From contig CAIIXF020000009.1 of assembly GCA_903813345.2 (NCBI GenBank), forward strand, positions 32,863,259 through 32,927,258: a stretch of DNA of 64,000 bases. The letters are read 5' to 3'. Position numbers and translations under genes: made by a program. Under the pieces are notes generated by a model, which was given only the letters and a program-made list of their open reading frames with translations, searched no databases and had not been told where the DNA came from. This DNA comes from Owenia fusiformis. Its lineage: Eukaryota > Annelida > Polychaeta > Sabellida > Oweniidae. This document shows, piece by piece, positions 1-10,693 of the stretch; within the stretch, counting starts at the first letter, position 1; each line of letters starts with the position of its first letter.

Positions 1-581
1 TGACATTAAACCTTTTTGTACAATGGCCCATATTTCCCTGATAATGTCCCGTTGGACTTCTACATTAATGAATACCTTAAAGCAATATTTGTTAGAAGTT
101 CAACATAAAAATGAGACTCTGCTTGAAGCCAGTGTTATCAGCAATCTGAGGGATGGACAGCAGCGATTTTGTCAGGTCTTTGAATCGCCGGTCAAGATGC
201 CCTACCATTTAGATAATGGTGGGAAATACATAATACCGGATAAAAGTAGTAATGCCAAATGACCAAATAATCGTTACAGTACTAATCCTTTTGCTGTTGT
301 GGTACATATTTTGATGTATAATAGCAACATATGATGGATTTCCAAAATAATATGAACAGGAAAAATAATTATAAAACACAATTGTGACGCTGCTCCACAT
401 ACCCGCAACTCCTGTTACCATAACAACCATAACTTTTTCATTTTGAAACAATTTGTCATGATAGTTGCAGGATAAATTGTTATAATGCCATTCTGCATTC
501 TGTAGTAATTTCAGCTCTCAACAGGTGAATCCATTGAAATAAGAGCATTTGTATCTTTACTTTCCGGACACCCTGTATATG
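1..581 (+). mobile_element. Degraded mariner/IS630-type DNA transposon, right part
   Basis: Reading about 25-115 on the plus strand gives WP-FPDN-VPLDFYINEYLKAIF. This resembles the conserved mariner/IS630 transposase region around the last catalytic acidic residue (family pattern WP..SPDL.PLDFFLWGYLK). Downstream the frame is broken by several stops, so it is a fossil. At about 562-580 the text CTTTCCGGACACCCTGTA reads as the inverted end of an element whose other end would start TACAGGGTGTCCGGAAAG. That second end is not in the window, so the element probably starts to the left. It lies upstream of the exon at 795, inside the unnamed gene. The open frame at 23-262 is in another phase and I do not regard it as a gene. 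Confidence 0.55.
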
Positions 582-794
582 AGAATGCTATAACCCTTGT
601 TTCTTGTAACATCTTAGTATTTCCAGAATAAAGCTGACTGTTGATCGTCCAGTTTTATTTGAAAATCTCACCGTATCTGGTAAAGCACAGTGATATGATA
701 TGTATACTTACAGGGTGATCTCGAAGTTCTTGTGTTGTCTGTTATTTCCATTATAGATGACATTTTGAAGGTGTACATTCTTTTCACATTCCAG

Positions 795-2227
795 GCATAC
801 TATGATGATCCACATCCAATAGAACGCAGGCGGCCTTCGCCTGACACTCAAGATGTAAGTTTCATCTTAAGTCAAAGATTTATGAGTCAGTCACTCTTGC
901 TGTAGTCCTGCTCATGTTTAAGTGCTTAGCCTGGTCAAATGAACCTCAAGCAATTTATTTTTGAAATACTTATTTACCCAAACAAATCAGAGTTGTAAAC
1001 AAAGACATACATTTGTCATTTATCACGTAATGCTAAAAATTAGATTCACTGGATCATTTTTTCAGAGGGAATTTTTGGGATGGTATGTATGTTCTTTATA
1101 CATGCAGTGATTGCTTGATGTAATATATTGCTTGCACTTTGATTTGAAAACATCGACATGAAAGAATTCTAATTTTAAATAATAGATTTGATATAAATGT
1201 GAGTTTACATTTACTTGAAAGTTGTAAAATTATTCCACCCTGATGATTAACAATACCAAAAGCTTAGAAATATTAAGAAATGCTTATTTTATTGTAATTT
1301 ATTTATTGTTTTAGATTATAAGGTAGAATAAGCCATAGTAAAAATTAAAGATATTAGGTTTATTTTATTTGGTATAATTTTGGTCTTCAAAATATTACAA
1401 TATACATAGTCACAAACCACCATTTTTACATTGATTTAATTTTGCTATGTTTTAGGGTCTAGTTTATGAGGATCCTGACAATCCAACATCAAAGGTAAAC
1501 TATCTCCCTCATTTTCAAACTTCAAAAATATCGCACTCGCTCTGTTCTGTTATGTTTATCTCTGTGGACTGAAGATAGTAAATTCAGTGAATGAGTAAAT
1601 GTAATGCAAAAATAAATTCTGGGGAGTATCAATCATATTGGTTACTTACCAGTCACATTCATTAAGTAACACATTCAGCAAGGTTAGCTTTGTTTACGAA
1701 AGCTATACTATGTGAAAGAACTCTCACAATTTCCTCATATATCTCAAAACTTTTCCAGTCACATTTTTGGATATTCCATTTTACTGTCTGAATGTTTCTT
1801 ACCACTAGCTTTTAATTTGTACCCACTTGTAATATTTTACATTTTTATTTTCATATTTCAGCGTATGTCTTACTCCGACATGGTTGCCCATAGTGAACCA
1901 GAACAGCCCCCTCTGACACCCCATACACCAAATTGGAGTGATTTCAAAGAACGTACCATGCCACAACAAGTACAACAAACAGAGGAGGACATTTATGTAG
2001 CAGATGCTCCCGAAGATGATGCTCTTCCCCCTCCCCCTCCACCTCCAAGAAAGACAAGTGGCAATACCCCTAATGTCCCCCCAAAACCAGTTTCATGTAA
2101 TCCAAGTGCCCGCTTAGGTCAGGTTGGACCAACCGGGGCATTCATGAGTGAACTGGAGGAAAAATTTGCAAGAAAAAAGTCTAATGAGGAAAGACCACCA
2201 GTATCTAAGCGTCCACCAAAAAATTAA
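795..2227 (+). CDS. 3' end of a gene for a proline- and tyrosine-rich tail protein (partial, 3 exons)
   Basis: Three exons with good splice sites and consistent phase 0: 795-854 (AYYDDPHPIERRRPSPDTQD), 1456-1494 (GLVYEDPDNPTSK) and 1862-2227, ending in TAA. Together they give 154 residues. The tail has several acidic-flanked tyrosines (YYDDP, VYEDPDNP, YSDM, IYVADAPEDD) of the kind bound by SH2 or PTB domains when phosphorylated. It also has a run of seven prolines before RK and a VPPKPV stretch, typical EVH1/SH3/profilin ligands. Near the end is a short charged helix, FMSELEEKFARKKSN. This looks like an adaptor protein or the cytoplasmic tail of a receptor linked to actin, but I do not recognise the family and give no symbol. 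An in-frame methionine at 1712 lies in the intron before the last exon; the acceptor at 1859-1861 makes that upstream part non-coding. Confidence 0.75.
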
Positions 2228-3211
2228 ATTTGACTAGCGGGTTTTAAAATGTGCATATAGATGAACACATTGGTCAGGTCACTTGAGAAAATGTTTTTTT
2301 ATTGCATTACCTAACATCAAATATAAATCTAATATTTGCACAACACATTTATATATTTAACATAATACAGTACATGTATATGCATTTATAATCCATTCAG
2401 TCTTCTTTTTATTTACTGCTGGCGGTACTAAGAAGGCTTTTCATGATTTTAGTGTAGAATAAGTAATAATTAAAAAAATTCTAAAAAACACCTGGAAATT
2501 GAAGGTTGTAATTTGTAGTACCATAGGGACTAGGTCAACAGGAAGGGAACAGTTGTAGTCAGTGCCTGTTCACCTAGTGTCAATGCATCATGTTTTCACT
2601 CTTCAAACTCTATAACACTAGCACATGGTAAATTCCTTAGTATATATTTTGGAATTCTAAATTTCTAAACAGGATTATATGTTTTATACAGTTCTATAGT
2701 CTGTATTGTAAATACAGGAAGATGTATAGACACATTTAGCTCAGATTGTGTTTTTAACTACAGCATGTTGATTAGACACATTCTGTATGATATATATACA
2801 TAGACAGTCCAAATCTTTTATGAGTCAATCTTACCTAAAAAAGCAACCAAAACAGGTGATGCCCTGTGAAAAATCAAAATTAAGATACAAAACTTTTGTA
2901 AGTTTTTGGATTAGGTTAACAAATGTGTTGCCTCTTTTATGGTTATGATGCTTCTCTGCCATGTTGTTTTTGAAGCACAACCCAAAACTTCCTAAATTGC
3001 AAGAGGCCACAATTCTATTCCACGTAGAACTAACTATCTGAAATGTTACAAAAGTTTTTTATTGAAAATATGAATATATTTTTTCATATAGTATTGCACT
3101 GTTGACTGCATTTGTACACTAAAACTTACAGTATATTATAGACTGTATTATGTATACATATTATTACAAAACTTAGAAAAGATCATTAACAAAGATGGGC
3201 TTTAGAACAAA

Positions 3212-3296
3212 TGTACAGGGTCTCCATAAAGTCTCTTTACAAGGGTTAAAGATTTTATATTGTAATTGTAATGATACTTTATGGACACTCCGTACA
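3212..3296. mobile_element. Miniature palindromic transposon remnant
   Basis: An 85-bp element starts TGTACAGGGTCTCCATAAAGT and ends with the inverted partner ACTTTATGGACACTCCGTACA, so nearly the whole length folds on itself. The ACAGGGT...TCC end resembles the mariner-type ends seen elsewhere in this window (near 562-580 and at 48199). It is probably a strongly deleted MITE. No coding capacity. Confidence 0.6.
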
Positions 3297-3385
3297 GTTA
3301 TTGTTATATGGCTGTTATCATGCAGTGAAAATATCAGTATTATTGTTACATTTGTCAATTTTAACATAAGGATATTTCCCTAATA

Positions 3386-3715
3386 GTCCACCTGTATAGC
3401 TCAGTGGTAGAGCATGTACCATTGTACCAATTATGCAGAAGTCCCGGATTTGATCCCTGTTCAGGCACTTTTATTGTTGCTTAAAGCAAATCAGGGTGTT
3501 TGACTGAGTGGTATGACTCGTCTAAAAGGCTGTGGTTTGTATGTCTATGTACAGGTGCACATAAAAGAACAGGGACCTTCAAGGAGGGGTTCCTGGGTCT
3601 TCCATAATTACATGTGTAGATTACGACTGTATATACCCATGCATGACTAAACCTGGATTTCTTCAGTCCAATACCAGCAGCAGTTAACTTCCAGAACCCA
3701 AATGTTTTGTATCAC
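3386..3715 (+). mobile_element. tRNA-derived SINE-like element
   Basis: At 3395-3411 the text TATAGCTCAGTGGTAGAGC matches a tRNA-type RNA polymerase III A box with D-arm. At about 3446-3456 GGATTTGATCC is a slightly altered B box with T-loop layout. The roughly 50-nt spacing suits a tRNA head. The head is not a functional tRNA: no clean acceptor or anticodon stem can be drawn. A non-tRNA body follows, to about 3715. The right edge is uncertain, and no clear target duplication or A-tail was seen. Confidence 0.6.
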
Positions 3716-5419
3716 CAGGGGCTGTGAATTGTTACGATCCATGATCTGTTTCAGATTTTCATCATGGATGCATTGTGGGATTAATCTTGGAATTTATCCG
3801 AATATTGGTGAATTCATACAATCTAGGAAAATTTTTATCCAAATCTCAATCCACCTACAATAGATGGATTAATTTTCGGGTAAAATTTATCCGAATTCCA
3901 ATGTAATTTTGATAAAACTTGGGGATTCCCTCCCAAAATCCTAGGATCATAACAACTCACCAAATATTTATCCGGATCAATAATCCAAAAAGACAAAGTG
4001 GATAAATTCAGATTGTACCGATTCATGTCTGCCTGGGCATAGCAGGTGAGGCAACAGGTGAGACATTTGCCTCTTATTACCTCACCAATATGAAATAATC
4101 ATCTGCACTGATTCAACTACATTGATGTTGAATATATAACAAGCATGTAGTTCCATTACATGTTAATATATAATATTTTTATTATTATTTTAACCCGTTG
4201 GCTGGACCAACTGATTTGTATCTATTAAGGAAACTATTATAGCTCACTTGCTTATTGTATTGTTATTATGAATTCCTTTTTAATAATCAACTTTTTATTA
4301 TTATATCATTCTGTAGCATGTTTTACTGGAACTAGAAATATTTTGTATAGTTAACCTTGTATAAACAAGAAATGAAGTTGTTCACAATTTTAGTTTACGT
4401 GGTGAGATGTTACAATAATCCAAATATCAATCTTTATTTTGTATCTATTACTGTTGTTCAATGTGCTCGCCTATTTGAAACTCATCACCTCAATAAATCA
4501 AGTAAAATTTCAAAATAGTCCAACTGTTTTAAATTGAAAATTCCTATTTACATGTAGTTATTCAACAGATTTTGTTTTAGAGATACGGCCGCCATATGGA
4601 TGCCGTAGATCAAATGTTACTGAGGCATAATGCATTCGCATCCAATCACAGAGATACTTTATAAGCAATTGTGACTCCTGTAGCGCATTTTAAGCCATCA
4701 ACAATACTTTCGAGCCTATGTTTTTTAATTTAATTGAATACCCATATGCAAACCATTAAATGTACTCATACATGTAGTTGATTTGTAGTACATATTGTAA
4801 TAAGCAATTGACGTGATTCCCTATTTTAAATGAAATCCATATAATTTATTGACAAATTCAGGAGAAATGATCGGTTTAGGAGTTAGCAATTTCGCTCTCC
4901 ATCAACAATGTAAAATCCATATTAAAATGAAATCCATGACTACAATTTCTATTTAAATGAAAAAAATATTCCTAACAACTCACTAATTCATCATGGAAAT
5001 TGTTATAATGTACAATCTTGCATCAATCCTTTATGACCCCCACACATATCTAATGTCCACATCTCTGAGATGAAGTAAATTGTGGGGGGATCCAGAGGTT
5101 TGATTCAAGACTTATATACTAATGTAAACCATGGTTACCACCAGAGGTGAATAATGGTGGTCATTAGCCACCTATAAAACACTATATTAATTAATATTAT
5201 TACCACCTTGCCGGGCCAGTTCTAGGGGTTTGAGTGTTAGTTTAGAAGGCATTAATTCTATTTTACTATATCGACCTGAGCAATATGTGACGTCATAGTG
5301 GTGGGTCATAATGGCGGACAATAATGCAATTAATGACTGGCAATTTCCCCCTGGAAATTAGATATCGTTCAGTGCGTAACATTTTCTTGCTTTTTAAGCC
5401 CTGGTAATAATACTAATAA

Positions 5420-5515
5420 TAACCTCATTTCTAGGGGCAATATCGTGAAATATTGGACCGAGGTCCGAAGGCCCAAGTCCAATATTTCACTATATTGCCC
5501 GCAGAAATGACGTTA
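5420..5515. repeat. Long perfect-looking hairpin
   Basis: Two arms of about 45 bp face each other. The left arm reads from ATAACCTCATTTCTAGGGGC through CAATATCGTGAAATATTGGAC. The right arm is its reverse complement with few mismatches, ending GCAGAAATGACGTTAT. The loop is only a few bases around CGAAGGCCC. This is probably the core of a fold-back MITE. Confidence 0.6.
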
Positions 5516-6654
5516 TTGTACTATTAATCTTAGTGTGTAGAGTTGGATGGTTTTATAAATGGAAGGGAACCATGACATAAACGGAAAAAGTAATATTATA
5601 TTTTTGTAAACAATGAAAAACAAATGGGGCAAGTTACAAATTACTATCATAGTACATTTACTTGAAAGTTACATCGTTTAGTGAAATTTATTCTGATTAT
5701 TCTAGTTTTGATATAGATTTTAATGTAATTGGCTAAAATAAATTCAAATATGTATTAAATATTAAGAGTTGCGTATTTGCATAAAGAATAACATGTGCAA
5801 GTCACACAAAATGACATGTATTTTTGTACTACCCTGTAGATGTTATTCATATTATTTTCACCAATCCTATAACTATTTAATAGTGATTAATGGGGAGACT
5901 AGTAAATCATGTGGGACCTTACCTTTTCAGAAAAGAACATATTTTTGTGAATATTCACTGGGAATTGGACTTAGGTTAGTGAATATTCAATGACTGGTTT
6001 GTATTACTGAAACATGATTGTTTAGAAAAAATATTTTGGCTTCCTTACGAGAAAATATTTTTGGCTTCCTTATGCTAAAATAAACAATTGCATCCAGCGG
6101 TTTTAGAAATATATTCTGGTTACGGGCAAAAGGGGTAGGTCCCCCATGATATAAAAGTTGACCTTCAATATATGTATATTTCGATGAAATACAATGTTCC
6201 ATACAATCTCCTGTATTTGATGATGTTTAAGATGTGCTGCTGGATTTTCTATTTTTGTTTTTTTTTCTCTATTTTTGGTGATTTCTTGCAATGGTGATAA
6301 GTAAATGCTGATGTGTGACTATTATGTAAATTTCATATAGAAAGAACTTACATTCATATATTCGCCAAGGTGGTCAACTATTTATATTAGTTTAACTTCA
6401 CATTCATCACAGATACTTCAAGGGGTTGACAATTTTGCCAGTAGACCTCTGAGAATTTGTATTATTGTTTAGAATTGTAATGAGATATGCTGTACTGCTC
6501 GATTGTCTGGCCTGAGAATGGTCTATTTACTCCAGAAATATATTTATCCAAGATATGCTTTTTCAGAAAGCCATGCTTTTGAATAACTAAAACTTGTTAT
6601 TGTTGTTATTTATAGGGTTCATATACAAAATAAACAAAGCCTCAAAGAAAGCAT

Positions 6655-7010
6655 GTAGTTCCAGTTGGGAAATTGATTTACTGAACTTGAAACACAGCAA
6701 TTCCATGAAGTAGTAAATCCCATTGAATGAAAGGTGTTTAACAAGATAACTCCTCATTTTGAACTGTTAAAGAAGCAAATCCCAACAAACAAATTATTCA
6801 TAAATCTGAAATATGTCCAAATGCACTTTTTACTATACAATGTTGAAAACCCTAAATTTGCACATGAAAGGTATATAACAGTGAAATCTCAGAATTCCTG
6901 TCATCTCAAGGTTTTGGTAGCTATTTTGAATTTTTACGGCCATAAATCAGAAAGAAAAAACAATACAATACATGTGATCTACTTTAAAGCAGCATGAATG
7001 CGAAGTCAAG
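6655..7010. repeat. Fragment of the TCCCAACGAAC repeat family
   Basis: Shares CAAATCCCAACAAACA, then TAGCTATTTTGAATTTT, a CAAATCAGAAA-type word and TGATCTACT with 62291-63061, in the same order. It is older and lacks the GGAC array. The frame at 6734-6997 falls inside it and is not a gene. Confidence 0.55.
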
Positions 7011-7625
7011 GAAACAATACATCAGTGGATTAAATCATCCACAATTCATTTAGTCACATAAATATCCTATGTTTTTGCATTTAAAACATTAATATTACAC
7101 TTTTATATGTTGTACCTAAAATACTGTGAGAATGACGCCAACATGGGTGGTCATATTGAAAAGTGACTTTCGAGCAGAACTTGTGCTGATATGAGGCATA
7201 TACATATAAAATATTAGCGATATTGGGCCCAGACTGACAGATTTGCGGATGGACTTACACTCAGATGGACCCATTCTCTATATTTCTTTGAAAATTGGAA
7301 ACCCTCCTTGAGCAGGGGTCCTTTCAACTATAAAATTCAACAAAGGTTATTCGATTCGAGTTGTTGCCTGGACACGTGAACAGAAAACACATGAACAGAA
7401 ATATGAGTGAAAGGATTGTACGAAATTCAAGTGCTGGTTTTTTCTTTGGCTCAGAATTGAAGTTTTTTATATTAACACCCTATCTAACTCTATTTTTGAT
7501 TGGTTGACAGTACACTTCCTTGCTCAAAATCTAAACTAAGCAAAATGTTGGTTGATAATAGATCCTCCTGTCAATCATGGGATAGAAAACACAAAAAGTG
7601 AAAAAACAAACAAACAAACCAGTGA

Positions 7626-7648
7626 TTTATTTTGTAGTGAACTTTATT
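7626..7648 (-). terminator. Candidate polyadenylation signals for ANKHD1
   Basis: On the minus strand two AATAAA hexamers occur 17 nt apart (plus-strand TTTATT at 7643-7648 and 7626-7631). Just downstream in the transcript is a GTTTGTTTGTTTG tract (plus strand 7602-7618), a G/U-rich downstream element. This would give a 3' UTR of about 2.3 kb. Other hexamers occur further upstream in the UTR, so alternative ends are possible. Confidence 0.45.
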
Positions 7649-9177
7649 GATGTACACATCTGTACACCATTGCTCATCATACACAATAGTTAATGTTCAG
7701 AAGAAAAGATGCCGGATGAGTCTAAGTCAAGCCTGGCTGACTCCCGGGTCCAAATCCATACATACACTCGTGATTCATGATTAAATTACATTTCTCTGAA
7801 TACCTCTTTGAATGTAGAGAATTCGAAATAAAGTTTATTTATTGGATATCCTCTTATCCAACCCATTCTCAATGTACTATATGATAGTATTGATTTAATT
7901 CAAAGTTTTATTTTGAGACACCACCCTTATACAGCCTAACTACCCCTAGATAGGTTGCATCCTGGTGATGTCCCAAAGTTTTCATTTTATTTATATATTT
8001 AAGCACTAACTACTTAATTTATACCATGTACATGTATAGTTAACACAGCTACACAACTACATGTGGTTGATTCATAATTATTAATAATTACTATCCGATT
8101 CCCAGTTTATTTTATAGTATATTTCCTTAACCTTTTGCCTCTCCATTAACTGAACTATTAAACCTTTAATTAGTTCAACATCAGTTTCCTTTCTTCACAA
8201 GCAGGTTTCATTTTTAACATTCTATTATAACATTTTCCAAGAACAAAATCTAAATTAGCCTCATGCATCTATATTATAACGGTTGCCGTAGCAATTAGCA
8301 AAGTTGCCATAGAAATCTGCAGCAACAAACAAAAATAGCTAGATGACCCTACTGAATAGGAATCTAGTGAATACATACTTATGGGATTTATATTTATACC
8401 CACATAACATTGTGTTGAATGTAATAATGTAACAGCCCTATAAAGATACTACAACAGGGCATATATAAGTGTGCATTGGTTTTACCACACTTCGCAACAA
8501 CAGAACATTATATAGCCCCATGAATCTTGGCTATTCAGATCCTAACTAGTGTCACAACATTGTAGTCTAAATATAAATAATGACCCTTTCTCTAGTGGTT
8601 GTTCATCCTTATATGGATCGCTATAGCAACCAAGCTTGGTAGCCAAGCAGCAGCCAATTGAAGATTGGCCAATATGAAATCTGTAGTCATAATTCATCTG
8701 ATAATTTTCAATTCAATATCCTATTGATTATTGAATTGTGGGGATTCCTCCCATCATGTTTGAAACAGTAGTTCTATTGAATAGTCGGGAGTTACTACAC
8801 TGTTTGAAGCAGAATCAAATTCTATTGATTTCTATATTACCTCTGAATATCTGGTTATCCACATTTTCGTATTATCTTAGTTTACTCAACTTTTTCTAGC
8901 ATTAATGTCTACTTCAAGTAATAAAAAATGGAAAATAGAACCTAAACTATGTGTACAATATTTCATATATTTCAGAATTTTGAACTTAAAGTCCCTAAAC
9001 TGTTTTACTATTAACATTCTCTATACTGTTTTCATTTTTCATTTATACAGGTATTATTCCTGTACAGTTCCTTGTTATTTATGTGTACTTTTTGTTATCC
9101 TTGTGTACCCTTGGTCTTAGTAATCCATTTTATCTGCCTACCATGCATTATCCCTTGCTATTCATGTTTTTCTCGTC

Positions 9178-9600
9178 ATGTATTATTATTTAAGGGTATC
9201 CATGTATTTCTAGTCAACCCATGTATTATTATTTGAGGGTATCCATGTATCTCCAGTCATCTCATGTATTATTATTTGAGGGTATCCATGTATTTCCAGT
9301 CAACTCATGCATTATTATTTGAAGGTATCCATGTTTTTCCAGTCATCTCATGTATTATTATTTGAGGGTATCCATGTATTTCCAGTCAACTTATGCATAT
9401 TATTATTTGAGGGTATCCATGTATTTCCAGTCAACTCATGCATTATTATTATTTGAGGGTATCCGTGTATCTCCAGTCAACTCATGTATTATTTACTATT
9501 TGAGGGTATCCATGTATTTCTCCAGTGGATATTCATGTTTTCTCCAGTGGGTATCCATGTTATTTCTCCAGTAGATATCCATGTATTTCTCCAGTGTGTA
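9178..9600. repeat. 43-bp minisatellite in the likely ANKHD1 3' UTR
   Basis: About eight head-to-tail copies start at 9178, 9221, 9264, 9307, 9350, 9393, 9438 and 9484. Spacing is 43 bp for the first six steps, then 45 and 46. Each begins ATGTATTATTATTTGAGGG or a close variant. After 9510 the array decays into shorter copies of about 25 bp built on ATCCATGTATTTCTCCAGT. The open frames across it (for example around 9350-9574) are by-products of the repeat. Confidence 0.85.
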
Positions 9601-9965
9601 TTAAGTTTTGGGTTATCCATGAACTACTGCCCTGCACCCCAGTCCTGTTGCCACATCTATAAAGAAATATTGAAATTGCTTAGAAGAGTGTTAAAGTGAA
9701 AACTCACTGAAGATATTGCAAGATTTTGAATTTTGATGCATATCTTCTATTCAAGATTCTTCTAATGCTTTAGAGAACATTACAACTTACTTGATAATCT
9801 GTCTTGTACCTCTCGTGAATATCAAGTACATACCTAGCAATGTCATTGTAAAAGAACTGGCCCGTATTGACTTCATTCTTGCCAAAATAAAACTGGCATA
9901 TTTCAGGTCATAATATATTATATCGATATCTATTTCTTATTTTATATTCAGTACACAACTTTTTT

Positions 9966-10693
9966 TTATACATCTAGCATATAATGTACCTGAGCCAGTT
10001 TTTGGTCTCCATTGCCCTCCAGTGGTAGTTTCATCTGCGTACCCCAGGTGGAGCCAGCATCTCCTGTCCCAGAGATCGGCAACTGGGTAGGGAAGCCATT
10101 GACATATGGTATATCAATACCTTGGCTCTGAAACAAGAAAATGGCAATTTGAAATGACAAACATCAAAAATTACAAGATAACACCCAAAAAGGTTTCAAA
10201 TTTGAAATGTCAATATTTCAAATCTGGAACAAAACACAGCGTTAATTTTGAATGGCCGCCCTTTGATTGACCCAGCCTAAGATGAGGGAAAACCTCATGC
10301 TTCAAAGATGATCTCAACTGGAAATTTATATAGAGATGACCCTCATTGCTGATCAGCCAAGTGACTTGAAGCTAACGAAAATGATATGACAGATTCAAAA
10401 TTTTGAAAAAAACGCTTCAAATATACGTAATTGTTAATTTCTGGCATATCCACCCAGACACTTATCATGACAATATAGCAATTTAAAAAGCGTGATAACA
10501 AATTCTATTTAATACAATTCTGTGCAGTTTACCTCAAAACCACTGTCATCCGTTTGCTTGACACCACTACTGGCTCCCTCTATAAAGCTATCACTTGGTA
10601 TTGTTGGTGTGATGATGGTTGTCGTGGCAACTGAAGTAGTCAAAACCGATCCAACCTGTGATATCTGGGTCATCCAATCTGTTGTGCCAGTGT
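9966..10693 (-). CDS. ANKHD1: ANKHD1 exons 30-31: C-terminus
   Basis: Exon 30 10693-10533 (GTTDWMTQISQVGSVLTTSV...SGFE) and exon 31 10127-9966 (SQGIDIPYVNGFPTQLPISG...VHYMLDV, then TAA). TDWMTQ parallels the LSGWSQ region after GIWSFG in vertebrates, and STWGTQMK parallels the terminal WNPMIK region only loosely, so the last exon is less certain than the rest. Splice sites are standard and both exons agree in phase with exon 29. Confidence 0.8.

Larger units (their letters stand above)
2228..9965. other. Intergenic/3' UTR tract between two tail-to-tail genes
   Basis: No credible coding exon. The left part holds the 3' UTR of the unnamed plus-strand gene: a possible ATTAAA lies near 2469 and an AATAAA at 4492. 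The right part holds the likely ANKHD1 3' UTR from 9965 down to about 7610. Between them are repeats listed separately: a small palindromic MITE (3212-3296), a tRNA-derived SINE-like stretch (3386-3715), a hairpin (5420-5515) and a fragment of an interspersed repeat (about 6655-7010). The open frames here are short and AT-rich, without flanking splice sites or family resemblance. Confidence 0.6.

Noticed and set aside
23-262. Open frame at the left edge as a gene
   Set aside because: It overlaps, in another phase, a recognisable decayed transposase segment and has no splice or family support.
3386-3460. Functional tRNA gene
   Set aside because: A and B boxes are present, but no intact cloverleaf can be drawn; more consistent with a SINE head.
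9350-9699. Repetitive Tyr/Ser-rich open frames
   Set aside because: They are translations of the 43-bp minisatellite; unit lengths of 43-46 bp do not preserve a reading frame.
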